Assembly: GCF_000702205.1 (NCBI RefSeq)
Contig: NZ_JNKW01000008.1
Location: forward strand, 51,059-115,058
Source of the DNA: Lachnospira multipara LB2003
GTDB taxonomy: Bacteria; Bacillota; Clostridia; Lachnospirales; Lachnospiraceae
Direction: 5' to 3'
DNA: 64,000 nucleotides
Shown: in pieces, positions 1 to 10,600 of the stretch
Layout of the letters: every line of letters begins with the position of its first letter
Numbering within the stretch: position 1 is the first letter of the stretch
Made by a program: the position numbers and the translations under genes
Notes under the pieces: generated by a model
The model's input: only the letters and a program-made list of their open reading frames with translations
What the model was told of the DNA's origin: nothing
Database searches by the model: none

Positions 1-1
1 A

Positions 2-757
2 AGACACGATTTAATTGTAAAAACTGTTAATGAGAATAATACCGTTACAGTTGCACAGCTAGTAGAACAACTTGGTGTGTCTGAAGCTACTGTTCGTAGA
101 GATTTAAACGCCCTTGATAGAAAGGGTCTTATCATTAAAGTGTTTGGTGGCGCAACAGCTATTCAAGAACCAACAAGAGTTAAGGAATTTAACGTTCCAG
201 AAAGAGCTAAGATTAACATAGAAGAAAAGGATACAATTGCTAAATACGCAGCATCCCTAATTCACGATGAAGATCTTGTTTTTATTGATTCTGGTACAAC
301 AACTCTTAAGCTTATTGATTATCTTAAAGGAACTAAAGCAACTTTTGTTACTAATGGTATCGTCCATGCAGCAAAGCTTGCATCTAAAGGATATAAAGTT
401 TATATCGTTGGAGGACGCATTAGACAAGAAACAGAGGCAATTGTTGGTCCTGAATGTATAGATAGCATCTATAAATATAACTTTACTAAGTCTTTTCTAG
501 GTGCTAATGGAATCACAAAAGAAGCTGGATTTACAACTCCAGATGTGGATGAGGCCTTAATTAAAACTAAAGCCATAGAACGTTCTTATACAAGCTATGT
601 TTTAGTTGACCACACAAAATTCGGTCTTATCTCAACAATTAGTTTTTCAAATCTCAACGGAACAAGTATTATTACTGATTATGTTCCAGAGACTTTTAAA
701 TATTTTAAGAACCTTACAGTTATAAAAGAACTTAATAAAAAGAATAATTCTAATTAA
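2..757 (+). CDS. fruR: DeoR-family transcriptional regulator of the fructose operon, 5' end cut by window edge
   Basis: This is a DeoR-type repressor, probably sensing a fructose phosphate and controlling the fruK-fruA genes directly downstream. The reading frame is open to the left edge, and a GTG at 77 lies inside the helix-turn-helix, so it is not the start. The visible N-terminus carries the winged HTH (VAQLVEQLGVSEATVRRDL), the hallmark of DeoR proteins. The rest is the DeoR sensor domain, with VFIDSGTTT, VTNGI, VGG and FLGANGI motifs typical of the sugar-phosphate isomerase-like fold. It ends 23 bp before fruK, so the genes are almost certainly co-transcribed. The exact effector is inferred from context only. 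Confidence 0.9.
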   Translation, partial: RHDLIVKTVNENNTVTVAQLVEQLGVSEATVRRDLNALDRKGLIIKVFGGATAIQEPTRVKEFNVPERAKINIEEKDTIAKYAASLIHDEDLVFIDSGTTTLKLIDYLKGTKATFVTNGIVHAAKLASKGYKVYIVGGRIRQETEAIVGPECIDSIYKYNFTKSFLGANGITKEAGFTTPDVDEALIKTKAIERSYTSYVLVDHTKFGLISTISFSNLNGTSIITDYVPETFKYFKNLTVIKELNKKNNSN

Positions 758-780
758 GCTTTTAGAAAGGAGGACAACAA

Positions 781-1707
781 GTGGTATACACTATTACTTT
801 TAATCCTGCACTTGATTATGTAATGCGTATGGATTCACCTCTAGATATTGGTGAAACTAATCGTAGTCAATCAGAAGAACTTTACTATGGTGGTAAGGGA
901 ATTAACGTTTCAGTTGTACTTAATGAGCTTGGCGTATCTAATGTTTCTTTAGGATTCATTGCTGGTTTTACAGGGGATGCTATTGATGCTGGTGTAGCTA
1001 AGATGGGTGTAATTACTGATTTCATTAAATTACCTAAGGGTATTTCAAGAATCAATGTAAAGCTTAAGGCAAGTAAAGAAACAGAAATCAATGCTCAGGG
1101 ACCTGATATTGATGAAGCTTCTATTGACGCTTTATTTGAGAAGATTAACAAGATTAAAGATGGTGATTGTATCATTCTTGCAGGAAGTATTCCTAAGACT
1201 TTACCAGACGATATTTACGAAAGAATTCTTAAGACATTAGAAGGTAAAGATGTAATCAAGGTTGTTGATGCAACTAAAGATTTACTTATGAAGGTGCTTC
1301 CATATAAACCATTTTTAATTAAGCCAAATCAGGCAGAACTTGGTGAACTCTTTAACGTAGAAATAACAACAGATGATGAAATTATAAAGTATGCACGTAT
1401 CCTTCAAGAACGTGGAGCAAAAAATGTATTAGTATCATTAGGAAAGCGTGGCGCTTTACTAATCCCAGAAACAGGTGAACCAATAAAGATGGGTGCTCCT
1501 TCTGGAAAAGCAGTTAACACTGTAGGATCGGGGGATTCTATGGTAGCTGGTTTCTTAGCTGGATATCTTCAAACTAAAGACTATTACGAAGCTTTAGCCC
1601 TAGGCTCAGCTGCAGGTTCTGCAACAGCAGTTTTACCTGGCTTAGCAGACAAAAAAACAATTGATATCCAGAGAGAGAAAATTAATAATGGCGATTTTAT
1701 TTGTTAA
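781..1707 (+). CDS. fruK: 1-phosphofructokinase
   Basis: FruK phosphorylates fructose-1-phosphate, the product of the fructose PTS, to fructose-1,6-bisphosphate in the cytoplasm. It is a PfkB-family kinase of 308 residues, the normal length. The N-terminus (YTITFNPALDYV) is typical of 1-PFK/tagatose kinases, YYGGKGINVS is the first PfkB signature, and TVGSGDSMVAGF near residues 248-257 carries the anion hole and catalytic Asp252. Translation starts at GTG, 7 bases after an AAAGGAGG ribosome binding site. It sits between the DeoR regulator and fruA, the standard fru operon order. Confidence 0.96.
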   Translation: MVYTITFNPALDYVMRMDSPLDIGETNRSQSEELYYGGKGINVSVVLNELGVSNVSLGFIAGFTGDAIDAGVAKMGVITDFIKLPKGISRINVKLKASKETEINAQGPDIDEASIDALFEKINKIKDGDCIILAGSIPKTLPDDIYERILKTLEGKDVIKVVDATKDLLMKVLPYKPFLIKPNQAELGELFNVEITTDDEIIKYARILQERGAKNVLVSLGKRGALLIPETGEPIKMGAPSGKAVNTVGSGDSMVAGFLAGYLQTKDYYEALALGSAAGSATAVLPGLADKKTIDIQREKINNGDFIC

Positions 1708-1757
1708 GTACATCTTAAACAAATAATTTAGCATATAAGATTGGAGGTTTTTATATT

Positions 1758-3662
1758 ATGAGAGTAACAGATTTACTTGATCCTAAAGGCATCCGCTTAG
1801 GCGCTAACCTTAAGGATAAGGACGATGCAATTGCACAATTAATTGCATTGCACAACTCAGTTGGAAATCTTAATGATTCCGAAGCTTTTACACAAGCTAT
1901 CAAAACTCGTGAAGCAAAAGGTACTACAGCAGTAGGCCAGGGAATTGCTATTCCTCATGGTAAGTCGAGTGCAGTTAAGAAAGTTGGTTTAGTAGCTATT
2001 ACTGCTCCAAGCGGCGTAGACTATGAAGCACTTGATGGACAACCATCTAACCTTTTATTTATGATTGCTGCTCCAGACTCAGCAGCTGATACTCACTTAG
2101 AAGTATTATCACGACTAATGACAATGCTTATGGATCCTGAATTTGATAAAATTTTAGTAGAAGCTAAGACTACAGAAGAATTCTTACAGGCAATCGATAA
2201 GAAAGAAACAGAAAAATATCCTGATGAAGTTTCAGATAAGCCAGCTAATAATAACGCTAGCGCTGGATATCAGGTTCTTGCTGTAACAGCTTGTCCAACT
2301 GGTATCGCTCATACATACATGGCTGCAGAAGCTCTCGAACTTAAAGCTAAAGAACTTGGCATCTCTCTTAAAGTCGAAACAGACGGCTCTGGTGGTGCTA
2401 AGAATGTACTTACAGATGAAGAAATCGCAAATGCAGAATGCATTATTGTAGCTGCAGATCGTAACGTAGAAATGGCTCGTTTCGATGGTAAGAAAGTTAT
2501 AAAGGTTCCTGTATCAGATGGAATCCATAAACCAGAAGAATTACTAAAGAAAGCTATTGCCGGTAATGCAAGCGTATACTCTCATAAGGGTGGAAGCTCA
2601 TCTAGTGAAACAAAATCAGGCAATTCTGCTTATAGACATCTTATGAATGGTGTATCACACATGTTACCATTCGTAGTTGGTGGCGGTATTTTAATTGCCA
2701 TTGCCTTCTTACTTGATGATTACTCAATTGATCCAAAAAACTTTGGTGTTAACACACCTGTTGCTGCATGGTTTAAGAATGTGGGTGGTTTCGCATTTTC
2801 ATTCATGCTCCCAATTCTTGCAGGTTATATTGCAATGAGTATTGCTGATAGACCAGGCCTTGTAGTTGGTTTTGTCGGTGGTTATATGGCTTCAGTTGGT
2901 TCTACATTTGCTGCTCCTGGTGGTGATCAGACAGCTATCGCTGGTTTCCTTGGTGCTTTACTTGCAGGTTTTGTTGGTGGTTATATTGTTCTTTGCTTAG
3001 AAAAATTATGTGACCATTTACCAAAAGCAATTGATGGTATTAAACCAGTACTTATTTATCCATTAATTGGTACATTATTAATGGCTGTTGTTATGTGTGC
3101 ATTTAACCCTATTGTAGCTATTATTAACAATGGTATCTCAGATGGTTTAAGTTCACTAAATGGTGCAAGTAGTATTTTAGTTGGTATTATCGTAGCTGGT
3201 ATGATGGCTATTGATATGGGTGGTCCATTCAATAAAGCATCTTACGCATTTGGTTTAGCAGCAATTTCAAACGGTAACTATGATGTAATGGCTGCAGTTA
3301 TGATTGGTGGTATGGTTCCTCCACTCGCAATTGCTCTTGCTACTACATTCTTCAGAAATAAATTTACAGAAACAGAAAGAAAGAACGGTCCTGTTAACTA
3401 CGTAATGGGTCTTTGCTTCATTACAGAAGGTGCAATTCCTTACGCAGCAGCTGATCCAATCCGTGTAATTCCATCATGTATTATTGGTTCTGCAACAGCA
3501 GGTGCTCTTTCTATGGCATTTAAGTGTACACTTATGGCTCCACACGGTGGAATCTTCGTATTCCCTGTAGTTGGACATTGGGCAATGTATTTATTAGCCC
3601 TTGCTATCGGTTCAGTAGTAGGTTGCTTATTACTTGGTTTACTTAAGAAAAAAGCTAATTAA
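1758..3662 (+). CDS. fruA: PTS fructose transporter subunit IIABC
   Basis: FruA imports fructose and phosphorylates it to fructose-1-phosphate. The 634-residue protein has the order IIA (about 1-150, phospho-His67 in AIPHGKSS), IIB (about 170-265, phospho-Cys179 in VTACPTGIAHT) and a membrane IIC domain (about 290-630, many glycine-rich helices). Between IIA/IIB and IIB/IIC are polar linkers, one rich in Asn and one rich in Ser. The start ATG follows TTGGAGG. It is 50 bp after fruK, with no terminator between, so it belongs to the same operon. Confidence 0.96.
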   Translation: MRVTDLLDPKGIRLGANLKDKDDAIAQLIALHNSVGNLNDSEAFTQAIKTREAKGTTAVGQGIAIPHGKSSAVKKVGLVAITAPSGVDYEALDGQPSNLLFMIAAPDSAADTHLEVLSRLMTMLMDPEFDKILVEAKTTEEFLQAIDKKETEKYPDEVSDKPANNNASAGYQVLAVTACPTGIAHTYMAAEALELKAKELGISLKVETDGSGGAKNVLTDEEIANAECIIVAADRNVEMARFDGKKVIKVPVSDGIHKPEELLKKAIAGNASVYSHKGGSSSSETKSGNSAYRHLMNGVSHMLPFVVGGGILIAIAFLLDDYSIDPKNFGVNTPVAAWFKNVGGFAFSFMLPILAGYIAMSIADRPGLVVGFVGGYMASVGSTFAAPGGDQTAIAGFLGALLAGFVGGYIVLCLEKLCDHLPKAIDGIKPVLIYPLIGTLLMAVVMCAFNPIVAIINNGISDGLSSLNGASSILVGIIVAGMMAIDMGGPFNKASYAFGLAAISNGNYDVMAAVMIGGMVPPLAIALATTFFRNKFTETERKNGPVNYVMGLCFITEGAIPYAAADPIRVIPSCIIGSATAGALSMAFKCTLMAPHGGIFVFPVVGHWAMYLLALAIGSVVGCLLLGLLKKKAN

Positions 3663-3674
3663 TAGTCAAATTTC

Positions 3675-3703
3675 TTAACAATTTTAAAGTTATTTGTTAT
3701 AAT
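3675..3703 (+). promoter_or_regulatory. Probable promoter in front of the HPr gene
   Basis: TTAACA (3675-3680) and TATAAT (3698-3703) are separated by exactly 17 bp, a good sigma-A promoter. It lies after fruA, so the HPr gene may be transcribed both with the fru operon and on its own. Just downstream, CAATGCAA occurs twice (3713-3720 and 3723-3730) with a 10-bp period, a possible regulator binding site. Confidence 0.6.
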
Positions 3704-3765
3704 AATTTTAGACAATGCAAGTCAATGCAACTTTACATATTAGTTTATACTAGGAGGATTTGATT

Positions 3766-4029
3766 ATGGTATCACAGACACTTAAGATTGTGAATGAACA
3801 AGGCATGCATATGAGACCAGCAAGTGTTTTAAGTCAGAAGATGACTCCATTTGCAAGTACTGTTACAATTCACTTCAACAACAACACATACAACGCTAAG
3901 AGCGTTATGGCTCTTATGAGCGCTTGTTTAAAGTATGGTTCAGAATTTACTCTTGAAGTAAGCGGACCAGATGAAGAAGAAGCAATGGCTGCAGCTGTTG
4001 AAATTATCAACGCTGGCCTTGGTGACTAA
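3766..4029 (+). CDS. HPr phosphocarrier protein with intact His15 and Ser46
   Basis: This 87-residue HPr carries phosphate from enzyme I to PTS transporters. The chosen ATG lies 9 bases after TAGGAGG; a TTG two codons earlier is too close to the Shine-Dalgarno. His15 is present in GMHMRPA and Ser46 in NAKSVMALM, so it has both the PEP-dependent phosphorylation site and the site used by HPr kinase in Firmicutes. It closes the fructose operon and could be the HPr dedicated to fructose uptake. A second HPr at 21960-22217 lacks Ser46. The role in catabolite signalling is inferred from that residue. Confidence 0.93.
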   Translation: MVSQTLKIVNEQGMHMRPASVLSQKMTPFASTVTIHFNNNTYNAKSVMALMSACLKYGSEFTLEVSGPDEEEAMAAAVEIINAGLGD

Positions 4030-4035
4030 ACAAAA

Positions 4036-4063
4036 AAATAGCTAATTCAGTACTTAGCTATTT
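4036..4063 (+). terminator. Probable terminator of the fru operon
   Basis: A perfect 10-bp inverted repeat (AAATAGCTAA / TTAGCTATTT) with an 8-base loop starts 7 bases after the HPr stop codon. The stem is AT-rich and the U-run is imperfect, so it may be a weak terminator backed by the stronger hairpin at 4117-4163. Confidence 0.6.
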
Positions 4064-4116
4064 AATAATAATTTACACAAATATTTATATTCTTTTTTCA
4101 TTTAATTTCCTTTATA

Positions 4117-4163
4117 AAAACCCAAAGAATATTACTTTAAAAAGTATATTCTTTGGGTTTTTT
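4117..4163. terminator. Bidirectional terminator between fru operon and response regulator
   Basis: AAAACCCAAAGAATAT pairs with ATATTCTTTGGGTTTT around a short AT loop, with T-runs on both strands. It sits between convergent genes and can end transcription of both. Confidence 0.85.
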
Positions 4164-4971
4164 ATAATGCTTTATTAATTTTATCGGCTATCTCTTTATC
4201 GTGCTTAGCAAAGAATTTATCGATATTTTCTATTACAGTTTCCTTTGACTGTGACTTAAGTAAATAAGCCTCTGGCTTAGGTTTTAAGGATAAAACCTCC
4301 ATTACACTCTCTTTATCTGATTTTGAAGTTAAAAACATAACTGGAATATTAGCCGTATCTTTTTCACTCTTAATCATTTCATAAACCTTAGCACCTGATA
4401 TTACTGGCATTTCATAATCAAGTAATATTAAATCCACCTTATTTGTAGCAAGAAATGTTATGGCGTTCATCCCCGAATTAACCATAAACACCTGATATTT
4501 CTCTTCTAGCCAGCCTTTCATAGTCCTAAGCATTGTACCGTCATCATCACATACAAGAATTCTTTTCTTCTCTTCAAGTTTATTACGTTTATCCATAACT
4601 TCTTCAAGAACAATAGTAAGATTCTTAATATTTATAGGTCTTTTAAAGACTCCTGATATATTATCCTCATTAATGGCAAATTTAAGACTTTCCACCTCTT
4701 TACTATTACCAATTAAATATAACAATCTATTCATGTCATCCTTAATAAGGCTATTTAAAAAACGAAGGTTCGTCTCGTCATTTTCATCATCTTTATCATA
4801 TTCACGTTCTAGAAACATTATAAATAATTCTGGCAATTCCCGTATTTGCTCGATTGATTCCTGTGAAGTTTCTGCTCTAACCACATTAAAGTGTGCGTTT
4901 ACAAGTTCCTTCTCAATTGCACCAACCATAAAAGAATTGTTATCTCCCAATAACAGGACCCTTTTATCCAT
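4162..4971 (-). CDS. Double-receiver response regulator, first receiver degenerate
   Basis: The 269-residue protein has two CheY-like receiver domains and no output domain. The second (about 138-260) is canonical: acidic pair in VCDDD, phospho-Asp in LLDYEMP, Thr/Ser in FLTSK and the Lys in YLLKSQS. The first (about 1-130) begins with VLLLGDNNSF and has FLEREYD where the phospho-Asp motif should be, so it looks like a pseudo-receiver, although a late KRP motif survives. It probably relays phosphate or acts through protein contacts. The REC-Hpt protein at 5115-6116 is 143 bp upstream on the same strand and may be a partner. No HTH, GGDEF or enzyme domain is visible. Confidence 0.85.
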   Translation of the reverse strand: MDKRVLLLGDNNSFMVGAIEKELVNAHFNVVRAETSQESIEQIRELPELFIMFLEREYDKDDENDETNLRFLNSLIKDDMNRLLYLIGNSKEVESLKFAINEDNISGVFKRPINIKNLTIVLEEVMDKRNKLEEKKRILVCDDDGTMLRTMKGWLEEKYQVFMVNSGMNAITFLATNKVDLILLDYEMPVISGAKVYEMIKSEKDTANIPVMFLTSKSDKESVMEVLSLKPKPEAYLLKSQSKETVIENIDKFFAKHDKEIADKINKAL

Positions 4972-5114
4972 AAATTATAACCTCACTTTTATTAAATTCC
5001 CTAACTCTCTCCTAATATTAATTTTACTAAAAATAGCCATATTTGCAAGGAAAAATTTACATTTAGTCTTGTTATTAAAGCTTTGATAGACAAGCGTATA
5101 TTATTAATAATACA

Positions 5115-6116
5115 TTAATTTAATTTATCCTTTACACTATCTAATAGCTTATTAATTCCATCAATATCAACAGCCGCTACTAGTGGAATTAGACTATTAT
5201 AAATATCTTCATATTCAGACGGAATAGCATATTTTTCTAGCATGTCCATGATTGAATCTACACCGTCAAAATCAAAAGCTTCCACTAATTCATGTAAACT
5301 TCTAAAAGCCTCTTTTAGACTCTCCACATCTATTTTCTTTTTAGCATTGTCACTATCCTTATCTTCTCCTAAGATACTGCTTATCCTCACCTTTAGCTCT
5401 AATAAATCATTTAAAAAATCTGGCGTCAAATTCTTTATTGTTTCTTTTTCACCCTTATTACCCATCTCTTCTAGGTAAGCTGCTCTATTAGATATATCCA
5501 TGGCACCTATAAGTCTTGCAGAACTCTTAATTGAATGAACTAGAATAACATAATTTTTAATGTCTTCTTCCTCATAGTATTGTTTCAAGGCCTCATATCT
5601 AGCATCTATAGAAATCAAGAAGTTTTCCATTATTTCCTTTAACATATCCTCATCGCCGCAATTAGTTAATGCCATATCATAATCAATTTTCTTTACTTCT
5701 AGACTCTTTAGCTTGTAAGAAGGTATATACTTTAATAGCAATTCTTCTAGCTTTACTCCATCCACGGGCTTATTAATAAAATCTGTAAATCCTTCCCTTA
5801 AATACATATCCTTAGCATCAGCTGCATCATTAGCTGATAATACAATTGCTGGAACACCCTTATTTTTATTATTTATATTGTCATTCATATTATGCAAAAA
5901 CTCTATTCCACTCATATTAGGCATTTTATGATCAATTAACATACAATCATATCTAACTTTTGTAATAAGATTTAATGCCTCATCCCCGCTAGTTACAGCG
6001 TCTATAATAATATCTGAATTTTTTAAAAGACCTTTTAATGCAATAAGATTTATTTCTGTATCATCTACTGCAAGAATTCTTGCCTTAGTTTGGTTAGTAT
6101 CTGTCAAATAAATCAT
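5115..6116 (-). CDS. Response regulator with REC and Hpt domains
   Basis: The N-terminal receiver (about 12-130) is canonical: AVDDTEIN, phospho-Asp in LIDHKMPNMSG, VLSAND and INKPVDG. It is followed by an Hpt domain with the phospho-acceptor His in LVHSIKSSARLIGA (about residue 200). A helical C-terminal tail of about 70 residues (LHELVEAFDFDGVDSIMDML) resembles the tail of other clostridial REC-Hpt proteins. Such a protein passes phosphate between kinases and regulators and has no DNA-binding domain. The ATG at 6116 is only 1-3 bases after AGAGGGG; the TTG three codons later is better spaced and may be the true start. Confidence 0.85.
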   Translation of the reverse strand: MIYLTDTNQTKARILAVDDTEINLIALKGLLKNSDIIIDAVTSGDEALNLITKVRYDCMLIDHKMPNMSGIEFLHNMNDNINNKNKGVPAIVLSANDAADAKDMYLREGFTDFINKPVDGVKLEELLLKYIPSYKLKSLEVKKIDYDMALTNCGDEDMLKEIMENFLISIDARYEALKQYYEEEDIKNYVILVHSIKSSARLIGAMDISNRAAYLEEMGNKGEKETIKNLTPDFLNDLLELKVRISSILGEDKDSDNAKKKIDVESLKEAFRSLHELVEAFDFDGVDSIMDMLEKYAIPSEYEDIYNSLIPLVAAVDIDGINKLLDSVKDKLN

Positions 6117-6199
6117 CCCCTCTACTTTATAATCACGTTCTTTTTACAACTATGTAAATTATAGCAACAAAAAAGGCTGTTTACAATGCTTATAAACCA

Positions 6200-7684
6200 T
6201 TATAGATTTGAATATCCCATTAAATATTCATCAACTTCTTTTGCACATGCCCTTCCTTCAGCTATAGCACGAACTACTAAAGACTGACCAAGATGCATAT
6301 CTCCTGCAGTAAATACCCCATCTACGCTTGTTTTATGACCGTCAATAGCAGTTTTTACATTAGTTCTTGCATCAACTTCAACCTTAGCATCATCAACAAT
6401 ATATGATTCTGTTCCAAGAAAACCCGCTGCAATAAGAACAATATCAGCTGGAATTTTCTTCTCTGTTCCCTCTATTGGAAGCATTGATATTCTTCCAGTC
6501 TTTGGCTCTTTTTTAGCTTCAAGGCTAATAAGAACAACTTCTTTTAAGCTGCCCTTCTTATCCTTAATAAATTCCTTAACTGTTACCTGATAAACTCTTG
6601 GATCCTTACCAAACTTATAGATAGATTCTTCCTGTCCATAATCTACCTTTAATACTTTTGGCCACTCAGGCCAAGCATTTGACTCTAGTCTAGTCTTTGG
6701 TGGCTGTGGCATCATCTCAAGCTGAGTAACGCTTTTTGCCTTAAGTCTAATACTTGTAGCAACACAGTCATTACCTGTATCGCCACCACCAATAATAACT
6801 ACATTTTTATCCTTAACAAGCTCATATGGCACATTTTTAAAATTACTGTCCAGAAGCTTTTTAGTTACATTTGTAAGAAAATCTACTGCAAAATAAATTC
6901 CAGTTGCATCTCTACCAGGAGCGTTAATATCTCTTGCTTTTGAAGCGCCACATGCAAGAACAACTGCATCATATTGCTTCTTTAATTCAGACATATGAAT
7001 ATCCTTGCCTACATTTACATTGCAAATAAATTTAACCCCCGCATTCTCTAATAACTTAACTCTTCTATCAATAACAGACTTATCAAGTTTCATATTAGGA
7101 ATACCATATCTAAGTAAACCACCTACTCTGTCGTTTCTTTCATACACAGTTACATCATGGCCTCTTCTATTAAGGAGCTGACAAACTGCTAAGCCAGAAG
7201 GGCCACTACCAACTACAGCTACCCTTTTACCTGTTCTTACATGTGGAGTCTTCTCCTCAACCAAACCATTTTCAAAAGCATATTCGATAACTGCCTTCTC
7301 ATTTTCCTTAATACTAATTGCTTCATCATGCAAGCCACAAGTACAAGCTGCTTCACATAATGCTGGACAAACTCTACTTGTAAATTCAGGAAAACTATGT
7401 GTCATGGAAAGTCTATAATAAGCCTCTCCCATTCTTCCTCTATAAACTAAATCGTTCATTTCAGGAATTAAGTTATGCAATGGACATCCAGACATCATGC
7501 CAGATATCATATTACCATTTTGGCAAAAAGCAACACCACAATCCATACATCTTGCTGCTTGATTTCTTTGTTTATTTAAAGAAAGTCTTTCATGAAATTC
7601 ACCAAAATCATTGATTCTTTCAATTTCAGATCTAACCTTTCCCACTTCTCTTTCAATTTTTAAAAAAGCTGACATCTGTCCCAT
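6200..7684 (-). CDS. gltD: Glutamate synthase [NADPH] small subunit
   Basis: GltD transfers electrons from NADPH through FAD and iron-sulfur clusters to GltB, to make glutamate from glutamine and 2-oxoglutarate. The 494-residue protein has the N-terminal cysteine region (CMDCGVAFC, GCPLHN, CPALCEAACTCGL), the FAD dinucleotide fold (VGSGPSGLAVCQLLNRRGH) and the NADPH fold (VIIGGGDTGNDC). Its ATG overlaps the gltB stop codon as TAATG, so the two are translationally coupled. Length and domain order match the family. Confidence 0.96.
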   Translation of the reverse strand: MGQMSAFLKIEREVGKVRSEIERINDFGEFHERLSLNKQRNQAARCMDCGVAFCQNGNMISGMMSGCPLHNLIPEMNDLVYRGRMGEAYYRLSMTHSFPEFTSRVCPALCEAACTCGLHDEAISIKENEKAVIEYAFENGLVEEKTPHVRTGKRVAVVGSGPSGLAVCQLLNRRGHDVTVYERNDRVGGLLRYGIPNMKLDKSVIDRRVKLLENAGVKFICNVNVGKDIHMSELKKQYDAVVLACGASKARDINAPGRDATGIYFAVDFLTNVTKKLLDSNFKNVPYELVKDKNVVIIGGGDTGNDCVATSIRLKAKSVTQLEMMPQPPKTRLESNAWPEWPKVLKVDYGQEESIYKFGKDPRVYQVTVKEFIKDKKGSLKEVVLISLEAKKEPKTGRISMLPIEGTEKKIPADIVLIAAGFLGTESYIVDDAKVEVDARTNVKTAIDGHKTSVDGVFTAGDMHLGQSLVVRAIAEGRACAKEVDEYLMGYSNL

Positions 7685-10600
7685 TATGCAATGCCTCCAT
7701 TCACGAATTCTCTAAATGCTTCTATTTTTGCTGTCTCTGGATCTGTACCTGTTTCCATTTCCTTAGCAATAAGACGTAACATTTCCTTATAGTCAACAGG
7801 AATTATTTTCTTAAATTTATAAACATATTTATCAAAATCATCAAGAATTAGTTTTGCTTTAGCTGAATTTGTTGCCTTGTAATGTTCAGTAATTAAGCGT
7901 CTTAATTCATCCTTATCTTCTTTATAAGTCAATGATTCCATACTAACTAATTGCTTATTAACGTTTTTATATAGCTTGCTTTCTTCATCAAGTACGTAAG
8001 CTACACCACCGCTCATACCAGCTGCGAAATTCTTACCTACACTACCGAGTACAACTACAACACCACCAGTCATATATTCACAACCATGCTCACCAATGCC
8101 TTCTACAACAGCTATTGCACCTGAGTTACGTACCGCAAATCTCTCTCCTGCCATACCTGAAATAAATACCTGACCTGATGTTGCACCATAAAGAGCCACA
8201 TTACCAACAATTATGTTCTTGCTTGGATCATATTTTGCATTGCTTGGTGTAGAAACAATTAATTTACCACCAGATAGTCCCTTACCCATGTAATCATTAC
8301 TATCTCCTGTTAAATTTAAAGTAAGTCCCTTTGGAATAAATGCACCAAAACTTTGTCCACCAGAGCCATGACAGTTTATAGTAATGCTTCCATCCTCTAA
8401 GCCATCCGGATATTTTTTTGTAATGCAAGAACCAAGTAATGTACCAAAAGTTCTATCAACACTTGATAAATTAACATCTATGCTTACCTTTTGACCATTT
8501 TCAAGAGCCTTCTTTACTTCTGCAGATTTTAATACAATACTTTCGTCCTTAGTCTTCTCAAGTTCAAATTTAAATGCATTCTTTTCATCATGAACAATCT
8601 TATTCTTTCCTGTGAATAGAAGAATTTCTGATAAATCAATCTTCTTTTCTTTATCTGTTAAATTATCCTTAACCTTTAAAAGGTCTGTTCTACCAACAAG
8701 CTCCTCAACTGTTCTAATTCCAAGACTTGCCATTATTTCTCTTAACTGTCTTGCAATAAAAATCATAAAATTCTCTACATATTCTGGCTTACCAGCAAAA
8801 CGCTTACGAAGCTCAGGATTCTGTGTTGCAACACCCATTGGACATGTATCAGACTGGCACTGGCGCATCATAACACAACCAAGTGTTATAAGTGGAGCTG
8901 TAGCAAAACCGAACTCTTCTGCACCAAGCATTGCAGCAATAGCTACATCTCTACCACTCATAAGCTTTCCATCAGTTTCAACGATTACCCTATTTCTAAG
9001 TCCATTAGCAAGTAATGTTTGATGAGCTTCGGCTAGTCCAAGTTCCCAAGGAAGGCCTGCATTATGAATTGATGAAAGTGGAGCAGCACCTGTACCACCA
9101 TCATATCCTGAAATTAATACGACAGTTGCACCAGCTTTTGCAACACCTGCAGCAATAGTACCAACACCTGCCTCTGATACCAACTTAACTGATATTCTTG
9201 CATCTTTATTTGAGCATTTTAAATCATAAATAAGCTGAGCTAAATCTTCAATTGAATAAATATCGTGATGAGGTGGTGGAGAAATAAGGCTAACTCCAGG
9301 TGTTGAATGTCTAGTTTTTGCAACCCAAGGATAAACCTTCTTACCTGGCAAGTGTCCACCTTCACCTGGCTTAGCACCCTGTGCCATCTTAATCTGGATT
9401 TCCTTAGCACTAACTAAATACTTACTTGTAACACCAAATCTACCACTGGCAACCTGCTTAATAGCAGAGCTTCTATCATGTGTAGTGCCTGCAGATAATA
9501 ATCTTTCATCACTTTCTCCACCTTCACCACTGTTACTCTTTCCATGTAAGTGATTCATAGCAATTGCAAGAGTTTGGTGTGCTTCCTCTGAAATAGAACC
9601 ATAGGACATAGCACCTGTCTTAAATCTTCTTACAATACTTTCTTCACTTTCAACCTTATCAATATCAATACCCTTCTTAGGTAAATTAAAATCAAGTAAA
9701 CTTCTTAGATAACCTGTTTTTTCTTCATCTACCATCTTAGTGTATTCCACGAACTTATCATAATTACCTTCTCTTGTTGCAGTCTGTAACATATGAATTG
9801 TCTTAGGATTGTATCTATGATGTTCACCCTGTGATCTGCTCTTATGTCTACCCATAGCAGATAACTCATAGTTAGTATCAAGACCAAGTGGGTCAAAAGC
9901 CTTACTATGCTGCTCATCACAAGCTTTTTCAATGTCTGATAAGCTAATACCACCTACTCTACTTACTGTTCCTGTAAAGTATTCATCAATAACTTCCTTA
10001 GAAACACCAATAGCTTCAAACATCTTACTACCCTGATATGACTGAATTGTAGAAATACCCATCTTTGAAGCAATTTTTACAATACCAAAAAGCACAGCAT
10101 TGTCATAATCTTCAACAGCTGCATAATAATCCTTATCTAATAAGCCCTCATCAACTAACTGACCTATTGTTGCATGTGCAAGATATGGATTTACAGCAGA
10201 AGCACCATAGCCTAAAAGTGTGGCAAAATGGTGTACTTCTCTTGGTTCACCAGACTCAACAACAATTGACATAGCAGTACATTTCTTAGTATCAACTAAA
10301 TGCTTATGAACTGCAGCAACAGCAAGTAATGATGGAATTGCAACGTGGTTCTCATCAACGCCCCTATCTGAAAGAATAAGAATATTAGCGCCTTCTCGAT
10401 AAGCCTTATCAACCTCAACAAATAAGTGGTCTAATACTCTCTTCATTGGAGTTCTCTTATAGAACAAAATAGGAACCTTAGCTACTCTAAATCCGTCCTT
10501 GTGTAAATTTTCAATTTTAAGCAAGTCAAGATCTGTAAGGATAGGATTATTTATTTTTAGAACCTGACAGTTCTCTGGTTTTTCCTCTAATAAATTACCA

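Noticed and set aside
4673..5086. 137-residue plus-strand ORF
   Set aside because: It lies antisense to the double-receiver gene and has no homology signals or ribosome site.
8612..9022. 136-residue plus-strand ORF within gltB
   Set aside because: It is the antisense shadow of a well-conserved gltB region.
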